Part shown: positions 13,709 through 20,102 of the stretch, in pieces
How positions within the stretch are numbered: position 1 is the stretch's first letter
Layout: every line of letters starts with the position of its first letter
Assembly (NCBI GenBank): GCA_934248075.1
Contig: CAKQKH010000026.1
Location: 1 to 21,640 of the forward strand
Direction: 5' to 3'
Source of the DNA: an uncultured Alphaproteobacteria bacterium
Lineage (GTDB): Bacteria > Pseudomonadota > Alphaproteobacteria > RF32 > CAG-239
Length of the DNA stretch: 21,640 nucleotides
Translations under genes and position numbers: made by a program
The notes under the pieces: generated by a model
What the model saw: only the letters and a program-made list of their open reading frames with translations
What the model was told of the DNA's origin: nothing
Database searches by the model: none

Positions 13709-14188
13709 TTAAAAATTTATCCAATGACTAATAAGGTATAAGATAACGGCGGCATAAGCGCCGGCAAATATATCGTCCAGCATAACACCGAAAGCGTTGC
13801 GCACTTTGCGGTCAGCCCAACCGGCCGGCTGCGGTTTGGTAATGTCAAAAAGGCGAAACAGCATAAAACCGAGCAAGTATAGCAGCCAAGAGTTGCTGTC
13901 AAATTGCAAAGCGTCAGCAATCAAAACAAAACTCAGAAGTTGGCCGGCAACTTCGTCTATAACCACAAAAGAAGGGTCGTGTTTGCTGGTTTTAAGAACT
14001 TCATGAGTAGCAATGGTGCCAACAGCAAAGACCAGCGCAACGGCAATGATAATGCCGATGAGGCCATAGTAATAAGCAATAACTGCGGCAAAGGGCAACG
14101 TGACCAGCGAACCCACGGTTCCAGGGGCGGCAGGCGCATATCCGGCGCCAAAAAAAGTAGCTATAAGATAAGCGAGTTTTTTCTTCAT
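13709..14188 (-). CDS. pgpA: Phosphatidylglycerophosphatase A
   Basis: A 159-residue integral membrane phosphatase of the PgpA family. It shows the family signature GAGYAPAAPGTVGSL (14-28), the VVIDEVAGQL metal/active-site motif in the middle and a late WADRKVRNAFGVMLDDIFAG segment, separated by hydrophobic helices. It removes phosphate from phosphatidylglycerol phosphate at the inner membrane, the last step in phosphatidylglycerol synthesis. The ATG at 14188 follows GGAGG at 5 nt, so the longer in-frame start is rejected. It is the first gene of a unit with the downstream glycosyltransferase. Confidence 0.94.
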   Translation of the reverse strand: MKKKLAYLIATFFGAGYAPAAPGTVGSLVTLPFAAVIAYYYGLIGIIIAVALVFAVGTIATHEVLKTSKHDPSFVVIDEVAGQLLSFVLIADALQFDSNSWLLYLLGFMLFRLFDITKPQPAGWADRKVRNAFGVMLDDIFAGAYAAVILYLISHWINF

Positions 14189-14241
14189 ATTTCCCTCCAC
14201 CATAGGCTTTATTTAGCTCAAGGGTAATATAGGAGCAATAA

Positions 14242-14257
14242 TTTTGCAAGCGCAAAA
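14242..14257. repeat. Palindrome TTTTGC-N4-GCAAAA upstream of pgpA
   Basis: A 6-4-6 inverted repeat about 55 bp before the pgpA start. Read on the minus strand, a TTGCGC inside it could be a -35 box 18 bp before TATATT, so a regulator bound here would affect pgpA. Weak evidence only. Confidence 0.35.
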
Positions 14258-14361
14258 CAAGGGTTATACTACGTTTGTGCTATATTTATTAGGAAAAAGC
14301 ATATTTTTTGAAAAAAGTGCTTGAGAAAAAAATTTTTTGTGTTAAAAGGGTATTCCGTTAA

Positions 14362-14438
14362 CGGATTGTAGTTCAGCCTGGTAGAACGCTTCGTTCGGGA
14401 CGAAGAGGTCGCTGGTTCGAGTCCAGTCAATCCGACCA
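14362..14438 (+). tRNA. tRNA-Pro (CGG)
   Basis: A 77-nt tRNA with encoded CCA. Acceptor arms CGGATTG and CAATCCG pair fully; the anticodon loop TTCGGGA between CTTCG and CGAAG gives anticodon CGG (proline, codon CCG). The T-arm has GGTTCGAGTCC. A possible upstream promoter is TTGAGA at 14321-14326 with TTAAAA at 14342-14347, spacing short at 15 bp. Confidence 0.95.
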
Positions 14439-14441
14439 TTA
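14421..14441 (+). repeat. Direct repeat, copy 1: 3' end of tRNA-Pro
   Basis: The last 18 nt of the tRNA plus TTA are repeated exactly at 14604-14624, 183 bp away (22 identical bases if the preceding A is counted). Repeats of a tRNA 3' end are the hallmark of att sites made by tyrosine integrases, though here no integrase lies between the copies. Confidence 0.85.
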
Positions 14442-14448
14442 AAAAAGG

Positions 14449-14473
14449 CCGCCCCTTGTGGGCGGTTTTTTTT
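14449..14473 (+). terminator. Terminator directly after tRNA-Pro
   Basis: A 6-bp GC-only stem (CCGCCC / GGGCGG, CTTGT loop) followed by eight T residues, 10 nt after the tRNA CCA end. Confidence 0.88.
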
Positions 14474-14492
14474 ATGGTCAGAATAATAGGTT

Positions 14493-14570
14493 CTCGAACC
14501 AGCGAGAAAGCTGGTTTGACTACCAGGACTAGGCGATACGGGGGTATCGCCGGTTTGCCTGGGGCAAAAG
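14493..14570. repeat. Hairpins and inverted tRNA fragment between the two tRNA-Pro ends
   Basis: CTCGAACCAGCGA (14493-14505) is the exact reverse complement of the tRNA T-arm region 14409-14421. It then pairs locally with GCTGGTTTGA to form a hairpin of about 10 bp. GGCGATAC-GGGG-GTATCGCC (14532-14551) is a second perfect hairpin, and TTTGCC...GGCAAA (about 14554-14567) a third. This stretch is structured, tRNA-derived in part, and not protein coding. Confidence 0.65.
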
Positions 14571-14603
14571 TCCGCCTGTGCAACTCAAGCGCAGCGCAGA
14601 GTA

Positions 14604-14624
14604 GTCCAGTCAATCCGACCATTA
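14604..14624 (+). repeat. Direct repeat, copy 2: orphan tRNA-Pro 3' end
   Basis: Exact copy of 14421-14441. The 5' two-thirds of a tRNA is not recognisable before it, so this is a partial tRNA end, not a second functional gene. It is followed by its own terminator and by GGTCAGAATAA (14658-14668), which also follows the first terminator (14476-14486). Confidence 0.85.
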
Positions 14625-14627
14625 TAG

Positions 14628-14655
14628 AAAGCCCACCATTGCGGTGGGCTTTTTT
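14628..14655 (+). terminator. Terminator after the orphan tRNA-Pro end
   Basis: A 10-bp stem (AAAGCCCACC / GGTGGGCTTT, ATTGC loop) ending in T residues. It may also terminate the convergent HAD gene, which ends 22 bp further on, although the minus-strand T-run is short. Confidence 0.85.
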
Positions 14656-14676
14656 AGGGTCAGAATAAAGTAATTT

Positions 14677-15351
14677 TTATATGAAATTGTTTATTGCGAG
14701 TTTAACTTCTTTCATTGTTGAGCAGACAGCAACCACTCCTGCAGCAGTACACTTTTTTCTATATTCATTCGTATCATTACCTTCAGCACCTACAAAAGCA
14801 ATACTCTTCATGCCAGCCATGTTGGCCGCGATGAAATCATTAAGACTGTCACCAATAACAATACAATCTTGAGGTTTATGTTTTTTTATTTTGGCAGCAA
14901 GTAAAAACAAATCTGGAGCAGGTTTTCCTCGTTCAACCATATCAACCGTGAAATAATCATCCGGTGACATATATTTTTCAATCCACTTAAATTGCGTCAT
15001 TTTCCAAGCATGTTGTTCTTTGGTGGCACCAGTCGCAATGCAATGTGCAAAACGATTATCTTGCATCACATCTTCAACACCTTCTATGGGCTGCATAAAA
15101 TGCATTCCTTTATAAATTTCACATTCATTAATTTTTTGCATAAAGCTATCGTCCAGCCGAAGTGAAGGAAAATGTTTTTCCAAACGTTCTTTTCGTAATT
15201 TATCGGCAACGCCAATAAGCAAATTTAATTTTTCATCTTCTGATAAAGAAATGTTTTTTTCTGTTTTTAACGTTTCAAGCCAGACAGAAACCCATAACTT
15301 TTCGCTGTCAGCTATAACACCGTCAAAGTCCCATATAATCAGTTTGCCCAT
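14677..15351 (-). CDS. HAD-superfamily hydrolase (beta-phosphoglucomutase/phosphatase-like)
   Basis: A 224-residue haloacid dehalogenase-type phosphatase. Motif I is WDFDGVIADSE with nucleophile Asp8 and acid/base Asp10; motif II is IATGAT; motif III is the Lys of RGKPAPD; motif IV is IGDSLND. The segment between motifs I and II is a helical C1 cap, as in beta-phosphoglucomutase, phosphoglycolate phosphatase and sugar phosphatases. The substrate is unknown. The ATG at 15351 follows GAGAAAG at 9 nt; an in-frame TTG five codons earlier is less likely. A strong promoter lies at 15393-15420, so it is a single-gene unit. Confidence 0.9.
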   Translation of the reverse strand: MGKLIIWDFDGVIADSEKLWVSVWLETLKTEKNISLSEDEKLNLLIGVADKLRKERLEKHFPSLRLDDSFMQKINECEIYKGMHFMQPIEGVEDVMQDNRFAHCIATGATKEQHAWKMTQFKWIEKYMSPDDYFTVDMVERGKPAPDLFLLAAKIKKHKPQDCIVIGDSLNDFIAANMAGMKSIAFVGAEGNDTNEYRKKCTAAGVVAVCSTMKEVKLAINNFI

Positions 15352-15392
15352 TGTATGCTTTCTCAATTATTATAATACAGTATTGTTGCATA

Positions 15393-15420
15393 ATTATGGC
15401 ATAGTTCAATATTTTGTCAA
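15393..15420 (-). promoter_or_regulatory. Promoter of the HAD hydrolase gene
   Basis: Minus-strand consensus TTGACA (15415-15420), 16-bp spacer and CATAAT (15393-15398), about 40 bp before the start codon. Confidence 0.7.
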
Positions 15421-15537
15421 ATATTAATCCAATTCAGACGAAATTGCGCATATATAGGTTATAGCGCGAGTAATAGGAGTTGAATATGCAAGCTTGTTCG
15501 GTCCATCGTCAAAGTTTGGGCGCCGCGTGTTTGAATT

Positions 15538-17055
15538 TTAGGCTTCAACAAAATCTTTAATTTCGCAAATGCGTTCCAGATTAAAGCTTCGTTGTTCCTG
15601 TCTTTGAGTGCAAAATGCCAGCAGGTTGGCGCCTTTGATATGTAGCGGAATAATTACCCTTCGCGATTTTGAGCCGTCGGCTTTTTGGTAGATGATATCA
15701 AGCTTTTGGCGGTTTTGAGCGGCAATTTCTAGGCGGCGTATTTTGTCGGCGGTGGTTGCGGGAGGAGTGTAATTATCCATAAATCGACAAATTCGCTCGT
15801 CGCACATAATGTTGCGCATGGATAGCGATGTGCGCAAATGAATTCCCTGCAGAGTTGTGCAACGGCTGAGGGCAACATAAAGCTGGCCGGCGGCAAAAGT
15901 GCCACGTCCGATGTCTATACACACGTTGTCAAAGGTTTGCCCTTGGCTTTTGTGAATGGTTACTGCCCAGGCCAGTCGTAGCGGAAATTGGGTAAATGAT
16001 CCCGCCAAATCCGAAATGATTTCTTTGCCGGCTAAGGTGAAACGATATATTTCCCAAGAATAGGGGAAAACTTCCACTTGTTTGGAGTTATCATGCAGAC
16101 GAATCAGCAGATAGCGGATTTTGTCTTCGGTGAATTTAATGCCCTCAATACGCCCCAGACTGCCGTTGACCCAGCGCCCTTTTTGATCATTGTTCAAAAA
16201 CATAACTTGAGCGCCTTCTTTTAGCTCCAGCACTTCGGCTGTTGGAAAATACTCGCTTTGAAAATTGCCGTCAATCACAGCTTGTGATTTGTAAGGCCTA
16301 CCCGACAGACCGGCTAGCTTTTGACGGTTAAAGGTTTCGGCCATTTGGTTGGTGGTGGTGAGGGTGATGCGAAAATCTTGGTCGTTATCGCCGCGATCAA
16401 TCTGCCGGTTTAGAATCTGCAAATCTTGCATAGTGGTGGAGTTGTTGCGGATACGACTCAAAAGTTCAATAAAGTCAGCATCTTTTTGGCGGTATATTTT
16501 GCTTAGTTCAATAACTTCCAGACTGATATGACGAAAAGCGTTGGCGCTGAAAAAATAAGGCGAGGAGTAGCGCTGAGCAAAATATGGAGCCTCCTGATTG
16601 GTGATAACCGGAGGCAGTTGATATAAGTCTCCGACCAAAACCAGTTGCACGCCGCCGAATGCTTGTTCAGGGGCGGGGCCATATATGCGCAAAAATGTGT
16701 CAATGCAGTCAAATATGTCTGCTCGCAGCATCGAAACTTCATCAATCACCAGCGTTTGCAGTTGTTTGTATATGCGTTTGACTCTGGGAGTGACTTCATA
16801 ATTGGCAATTTTTTCGGGTGTTACATTAATCGGAAAGGCAAAAAAACGATGAATCGTTTGCCCGTGAACATTGAGAGCCGCCACACCGGTAGGCGCGATA
16901 ATAACCATATTTTTGCGACTGTTGCGGTAGGCGTAGTCTAAAAGCGTGGATTTTCCGGCTCCGGCTTTGCCGGTAATAAAAATATGCTTGGAGCTGTTGT
17001 TTATCAGCTCCAGAGCTTGTTTAAACTGCGGGTTGATTTCAATTTGCGCGGGCAT
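15538..17055 (-). CDS. PIF1-like DNA helicase with C-terminal WYL-like domain
   Basis: A 505-residue superfamily 1B helicase. Walker A is GKAGAGKST (29-37), then APTGVAALNV and TIHRFF (motif Ia), Walker B IDEVSML, motif III GDLYQLPPV, a TIHKSQGQTFDNV segment and motif VI VALSRCT. It is expected to unwind DNA 5' to 3', including G-quadruplexes and stalled forks. The last 65 residues or so (LEIAAQNRQKLDIIY, then SRRVIIPL, LLAFCTQRQEQRSFNLERI) fit a WYL domain, a single-stranded DNA or ligand-binding module known from some bacterial PIF1 proteins. The ATG at 17055 has GGAAAA upstream; the longer in-frame extension overlaps the promoter and slyX and is rejected. It is divergent from slyX. Confidence 0.9.
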   Translation of the reverse strand: MPAQIEINPQFKQALELINNSSKHIFITGKAGAGKSTLLDYAYRNSRKNMVIIAPTGVAALNVHGQTIHRFFAFPINVTPEKIANYEVTPRVKRIYKQLQTLVIDEVSMLRADIFDCIDTFLRIYGPAPEQAFGGVQLVLVGDLYQLPPVITNQEAPYFAQRYSSPYFFSANAFRHISLEVIELSKIYRQKDADFIELLSRIRNNSTTMQDLQILNRQIDRGDNDQDFRITLTTTNQMAETFNRQKLAGLSGRPYKSQAVIDGNFQSEYFPTAEVLELKEGAQVMFLNNDQKGRWVNGSLGRIEGIKFTEDKIRYLLIRLHDNSKQVEVFPYSWEIYRFTLAGKEIISDLAGSFTQFPLRLAWAVTIHKSQGQTFDNVCIDIGRGTFAAGQLYVALSRCTTLQGIHLRTSLSMRNIMCDERICRFMDNYTPPATTADKIRRLEIAAQNRQKLDIIYQKADGSKSRRVIIPLHIKGANLLAFCTQRQEQRSFNLERICEIKDFVEA

Positions 17056-17066
17056 ATTTTTTCCGG

Positions 17067-17112
17067 TTGTAAAAACTGAAAACGATGATATCATACTCGT
17101 GTTTTTAAACAA
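17067..17112. promoter_or_regulatory. Symmetric bidirectional promoter between the PIF1 helicase gene and slyX
   Basis: The palindrome ATGATATCAT (17085-17094) offers TATCAT as a -10 box on both strands. The plus strand has TTGTAA (17067-17072) 16 bp before it; the minus strand has TTGTTT (17107-17112) 16 bp before it. Predicted starts are near 17101 (+) and 17078 (-), each with a 5' leader of about 25 nt. Confidence 0.55.
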
Positions 17113-17128
17113 GCGGAAAGTGTTAGAT

Positions 17129-17332
17129 ATGCAACAAGATGATGAGCGCCTGATGAATATTGAGATGACTTTGGCCAATCATGAAAAAATGTTAGATGAG
17201 CTTAATCAGGTGATAATTGAGCAGAGCAAGGTTATTGAAAAACTCATTCGGCAAAATCAATATTTGCTGAATTTGGCCGAATCTGACACGGTGAAACCTC
17301 AGAGCGAAGAAACTCCGCCGCCGCATTACTAA
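17129..17332 (+). CDS. slyX: SlyX family protein
   Basis: A 67-residue coiled-coil protein. The helix runs over most of the length (ERLMNIEMTLANHEKMLDELNQVI, given here as RLMNIEMTLANHEK and LDELNQVI), with hydrophobic residues in heptad spacing, ending in a proline-rich EETPPPHY tail. That LxxLN-rich helix plus the PPPHY end is the SlyX signature. The family's function is not established. The start is the ATG at 17129, in register with the known family N-terminus; GGAAAG lies 8-9 nt upstream. A long in-frame extension upstream would cross the promoter and helicase gene and is rejected. Confidence 0.88.
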   Translation: MQQDDERLMNIEMTLANHEKMLDELNQVIIEQSKVIEKLIRQNQYLLNLAESDTVKPQSEETPPPHY

Positions 17333-17351
17333 TATTTTTGCATCTAATATA

Positions 17352-17379
17352 TTGTTTGATTGATAAGACTGCTTATATT
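17352..17379 (+). promoter_or_regulatory. Promoter of the flavin reductase-rubredoxin gene
   Basis: TTGTTT (17352-17357), 16-bp spacer and TATATT (17374-17379), 22 bp before the start codon. The GC-free surroundings make chance matches easy. Confidence 0.45.
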
Positions 17380-17401
17380 GCATAAAAACAGGAGCAGAAT
17401 T

Positions 17402-18058
17402 ATGAATCTTGACGCTTTGTATCAACTTACTCACGGATTGTATGTGCTTGGAGCCGCCGCTGACAAGCGGTTTGTCGGCAGTGTGGTAGATGCGGTTATG
17501 CAAGTGGCCAGTTCTCCGGTGGCGATCGCGTTGTCTTGCACCAATAACAGCTATACCAAATCTTGCATTGATAAAACTAAAGAATTTTCGCTTTCGGTGT
17601 TATGCAAAAACGTAAATCCGTTTGTGGTTGCCAATTTTGGTTATCAAAGCAGCCGCGAAGTTGATAAATGGAGCCGAGTTGATTATTTCGTGAAAGACGG
17701 TTTGCCGTACCTTAGAGATAATTTGGCGACGTTTCATTGTCGGATTATGCATTCTTATACTATGGAAAGCAATACTTTATATATAGCCGAAGTGTTGGCC
17801 GCAGAGGAAACACGCGCGGATATCCCGTTGACTTATTTGGACTATCGTTCTTATTTCAAGCAGCTGGTGCTTGAAAGTTTTAATATTTATACGCAAAAAC
17901 AGAAAGGAACAACGATGACTGATACAAAGAAAAAATGGGTATGCACGGTGTGCGGATATGTTTATGACGGCGATATTCCGTTTGAGAATTTGTCAGATGA
18001 TTATGTATGTCCGCTGTGCGGGGTGGGCAAAGAGTTTTTTGTGAGCGAAGATGAGTAG
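17402..18058 (+). CDS. Flavin reductase-rubredoxin fusion (high-molecular-weight rubredoxin type)
   Basis: A 218-residue two-domain protein. Residues 1-165 form a flavin reductase-like FMN domain (LTHGLYVLGAAA, VGSVVDAVMQVASSPVAIAL). Residues 172-218 form a rubredoxin with the iron site CTVCGYVYDG and CPLCGVGKE. It has the compact form lacking the usual loop of about 13 residues between the two cysteine pairs. The layout matches the high-molecular-weight rubredoxin Hrb of anaerobes, which passes electrons from NAD(P)H-linked partners to oxygen- or peroxide-reducing enzymes. An anaerobic or microaerobic lifestyle is thus suggested. AGGAG lies 8 nt before ATG 17402. A second ribosome-binding site and ATG occur just before the rubredoxin part (see 17903-18058). 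No flavodiiron or rubrerythrin gene is in the window. Confidence 0.92.
   Translation: MNLDALYQLTHGLYVLGAAADKRFVGSVVDAVMQVASSPVAIALSCTNNSYTKSCIDKTKEFSLSVLCKNVNPFVVANFGYQSSREVDKWSRVDYFVKDGLPYLRDNLATFHCRIMHSYTMESNTLYIAEVLAAEETRADIPLTYLDYRSYFKQLVLESFNIYTQKQKGTTMTDTKKKWVCTVCGYVYDGDIPFENLSDDYVCPLCGVGKEFFVSEDE
17903..18058 (+). promoter_or_regulatory. Internal ribosome-binding site and start for a separate rubredoxin
   Basis: AAAGGA (17903-17908) lies 6 nt before an in-frame ATG at 17915, precisely at the domain boundary. Translation from it would give a 47-residue free rubredoxin beginning MTDTKKKWVC. The spacing is optimal. Whether it is used is unknown. Confidence 0.45.
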
Positions 18059-18166
18059 TCGGCGTTAGCGCTCTATCTTGAGCTGTGTTTATCGATAAAA
18101 AATCTCTGGCGAATCTTGCTAATCTGAATATAATAGCCTCAATGAATTAGATTAGGGAGATTTGCT

Positions 18167-19153
18167 ATGTCAAAAATTGTGCCTCAATTGCTTAAATCCG
18201 GTGATGAAATTCGGATTGTGGCTCCATCGACGGGCATTAAGATTATCGGTGCTGACAGCCGTGAGATTGCCGCCGAGCGTTTTGCGCAAATGGGACTTAA
18301 GGTGTCATTCGGCGCTAATACGATTGATGACAACTTTGATATGATGGGAACATCGTCGATTGAAAAACGCGTCGCCGATATTAACGCCGCTTTTGCCGAT
18401 CCAAAAGTAAAAGCGATTTTTACCATTATCGGCGGATTTAACTCCAACCAACTATTGCCGTTTTTGGATTATGAGCTGATTAAACGCAATCCCAAAATCA
18501 TTTGCGGATTTTCGGATATCACCGCGCTGCTTAATGGTATCTATGCCAAAACCGGTTTGGTGACTTTTTTGGGGCCGCATTACAGCTCCTTTGGCATGAA
18601 ACATGGTTTTGACTATACCTGGCAATATATGCGCCAAATGCTGATTGAAACCGGCAAAGCGGAAATCAAGCCTTCTGTGGAGTGGAGCGACGACCTCTGG
18701 TTTATCAATCAAGAACAACGTGATTTTATCAAAAATGAAGGCTGGTGGGTTATTCATTCCGGCACAGCCAAAGGTACGCTAGTCGGCGGAAATCTCAGTA
18801 CGCAAATGTTACTCAAAGGTTCGGAATATTGGCCGGGATTTAAGCCAGATACTATTTTGCTGGCTGAAGATTGCTTTAGTTCTTCCGGTGATCCCAAAGA
18901 CTTTTTGCGCCAACTGCAATCATTAGCCTATCAGCCCGATTTTTCCAATGTCAAAGCTCTGCTTATCGGCCGTTTTCAAAAAGCTTCCGGCATGACGCGC
19001 GAATTGTTGGAATACATCATTAATTCCATTCCTCAGCTCAAGGCAATTCCGGTTATTGCTAATCTTGATTTCGGACATACTATGCCGTTATTGACGTTGC
19101 CTATTGGAGGAGAGGGTGAAATTGCGTCTAATGGCTTATTAATACAGATTTAG
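18167..19153 (+). CDS. S66 peptidase: LD-carboxypeptidase / MccF-like
   Basis: A 328-residue S66 family peptidase. The Ser-Glu-His triad is visible: Ser116 in CGFSD, Glu234 in LLAEDC and His304 in FGHT, spaced as in MccF and LdcA. The GGFNSNQLLPFLD segment and the tryptophan-rich WSDDLWF...EGWWVI insertion are typical of the MccF branch, which cleaves peptidyl-nucleotide antibiotics such as microcin C. LdcA-type enzymes trim the terminal D-Ala of peptidoglycan tetrapeptides. I favour an MccF-like protein; either role is cytoplasmic. GGGAG lies 8 nt before the ATG. A TATAAT at 18129-18134 suggests a promoter. The stop codon is embedded in repeats that recur to 19320. Confidence 0.9.
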   Translation: MSKIVPQLLKSGDEIRIVAPSTGIKIIGADSREIAAERFAQMGLKVSFGANTIDDNFDMMGTSSIEKRVADINAAFADPKVKAIFTIIGGFNSNQLLPFLDYELIKRNPKIICGFSDITALLNGIYAKTGLVTFLGPHYSSFGMKHGFDYTWQYMRQMLIETGKAEIKPSVEWSDDLWFINQEQRDFIKNEGWWVIHSGTAKGTLVGGNLSTQMLLKGSEYWPGFKPDTILLAEDCFSSSGDPKDFLRQLQSLAYQPDFSNVKALLIGRFQKASGMTRELLEYIINSIPQLKAIPVIANLDFGHTMPLLTLPIGGEGEIASNGLLIQI

Positions 19154-19159
19154 CGAGCT
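19119..19159 (+). repeat. 41-bp direct repeat, copy 1 (tail of the S66 peptidase gene)
   Basis: This segment covers the last 11 codons and stop of the peptidase gene and 6 further bases. It recurs exactly at 19262-19302. Confidence 0.85.
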
Positions 19160-19201
19160 GAAAGTGTCCTCACGTACTACTTTGTACGCTGCGGTACTTT
19201 C
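19160..19201. repeat. Palindromic element between the 41-bp repeats
   Basis: GAAAGT (19160-19165) and ACTTTC (19196-19201) enclose a second stem CGTAC-TACTTT-GTACG (19173-19188). The double-stem layout resembles short interspersed palindromic elements. It could also serve as the 3' RNA structure of the peptidase message; no T-run follows. Confidence 0.55.
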
Positions 19202-19261
19202 ACTCTAAAATCTTATTACTAAGCTCATTATCCGCAATTTCTTCGGAGATAGGGGAAAATA

Positions 19262-19320
19262 AAATTGCGTCTAATGGCTTATTAATACAGATTTAGCGAG
19301 CTTATTAATACAGATTTAGC
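19262..19320 (+). repeat. 41-bp direct repeat, copy 2, with an extra 20-bp partial copy
   Basis: 19262-19302 is identical to 19119-19159. A 20-bp piece of it (CTTATTAATACAGATTTAGC) at 19278-19297 recurs again at 19301-19320, in tandem with a 23-bp period. No open frame is carried along, so it is a non-coding copy of the gene's 3' end. Confidence 0.85.
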
Positions 19321-19370
19321 TAGCTGAAAGAGTTTGTGTGACAAGATTGCGACTATAAAAGGACTAAAAA

Positions 19371-20009
19371 ATGCCTGATTTTGAATTTGAGAGTCAACAT
19401 AATGTGCCGGTTGTCGGTATTGATGAGGCCGGCCGCGGGCCTTGGGCAGGACCGGTGGTCGCCGGCGCGGTGATTGTGCTGGATAAGAATCTGGGAGATT
19501 TTTTGCTCTCAGGGCTTAATGACTCTAAAAAACTTACGGCAAAAAAACGCGAATCTCTTTATGAGGCTTTGTTTGCAGCCGAGCAAGAGGGCAAACTTTC
19601 GATCGGAATCGGACAGGCTTCGGCCACGGAGATTGATGAAAAAAATATTTTGCAGGCAACTTTTTTGGCGATGAATCGGGCAGTGGCGGCTCTCGTCACA
19701 CGTCCGCAGTTTGCGTTGGTTGACGGCAATCAGGTGCCAAAGGGACTGGCTTGTCCCTGTCAAACCGTGGTTAAAGGCGATGCGCGCTGTTACTCAATCG
19801 CGGCCGCCTCAATCGTGGCGAAGGTTTATAGAGATCGTCTGATGACAAATTTGGCTAAACAATACCCCTATTATGGTTTTGAAAAAAATGCCGGCTATGG
19901 CACCGCGGCTCATATCGCCGGCCTTAAAACGCATGGTATTATTGAGGGACAGCATCGGAAATCTTATCGTCCGATTCAAGAAATTTTGTCGGCCTCAAAA
20001 ACTGTTTGA
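19371..20009 (+). CDS. rnhB: Ribonuclease HII
   Basis: A 212-residue RNase HII, which cuts RNA of RNA-DNA hybrids and single ribonucleotides in DNA. The signature GIDEAGRGPWAGPV (16-29) carries Asp18 and Glu19; Asp118 is in LVDGN, and the fourth carboxylate is most likely Asp155 at the end of ASIVAKVYRD. DSKKL (51-55), and KGDARC with the SIAAAS segment complete the substrate-binding set. The length is typical. AAAGGA lies 8-9 nt before the ATG. It is directly followed by ccrM, a gene order I know from alphaproteobacteria. Confidence 0.96.
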   Translation: MPDFEFESQHNVPVVGIDEAGRGPWAGPVVAGAVIVLDKNLGDFLLSGLNDSKKLTAKKRESLYEALFAAEQEGKLSIGIGQASATEIDEKNILQATFLAMNRAVAALVTRPQFALVDGNQVPKGLACPCQTVVKGDARCYSIAAASIVAKVYRDRLMTNLAKQYPYYGFEKNAGYGTAAHIAGLKTHGIIEGQHRKSYRPIQEILSASKTV

Positions 20010-20102
20010 TAACTTTTTTCGACTTGTTAATAAATTTATAACCATATATCAACCATACTGACAACATTGAAAGTTTTAATCTTCCCATGTCAGGTTGATG
20101 AA

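Noticed and set aside
14269..14622. A 117-codon minus-strand frame across tRNA-Pro with a GLTGLEPATSSS-like segment
   Set aside because: This is the well-known false translation of a tRNA on its opposite strand; it also crosses two terminators.
15486..15560. A 24-codon plus-strand frame (MQACSVHRQS...) with AGGAG before its ATG, considered as a leader peptide
   Set aside because: It runs into the 3' end of the antisense helicase gene and no plus-strand gene follows for it to control; probably chance.
17056..17178. 41-residue N-terminal extension of the PIF1 helicase
   Set aside because: It would start inside slyX and cross the bidirectional promoter; the ATG at 17055 has a ribosome-binding site and suits the family start.
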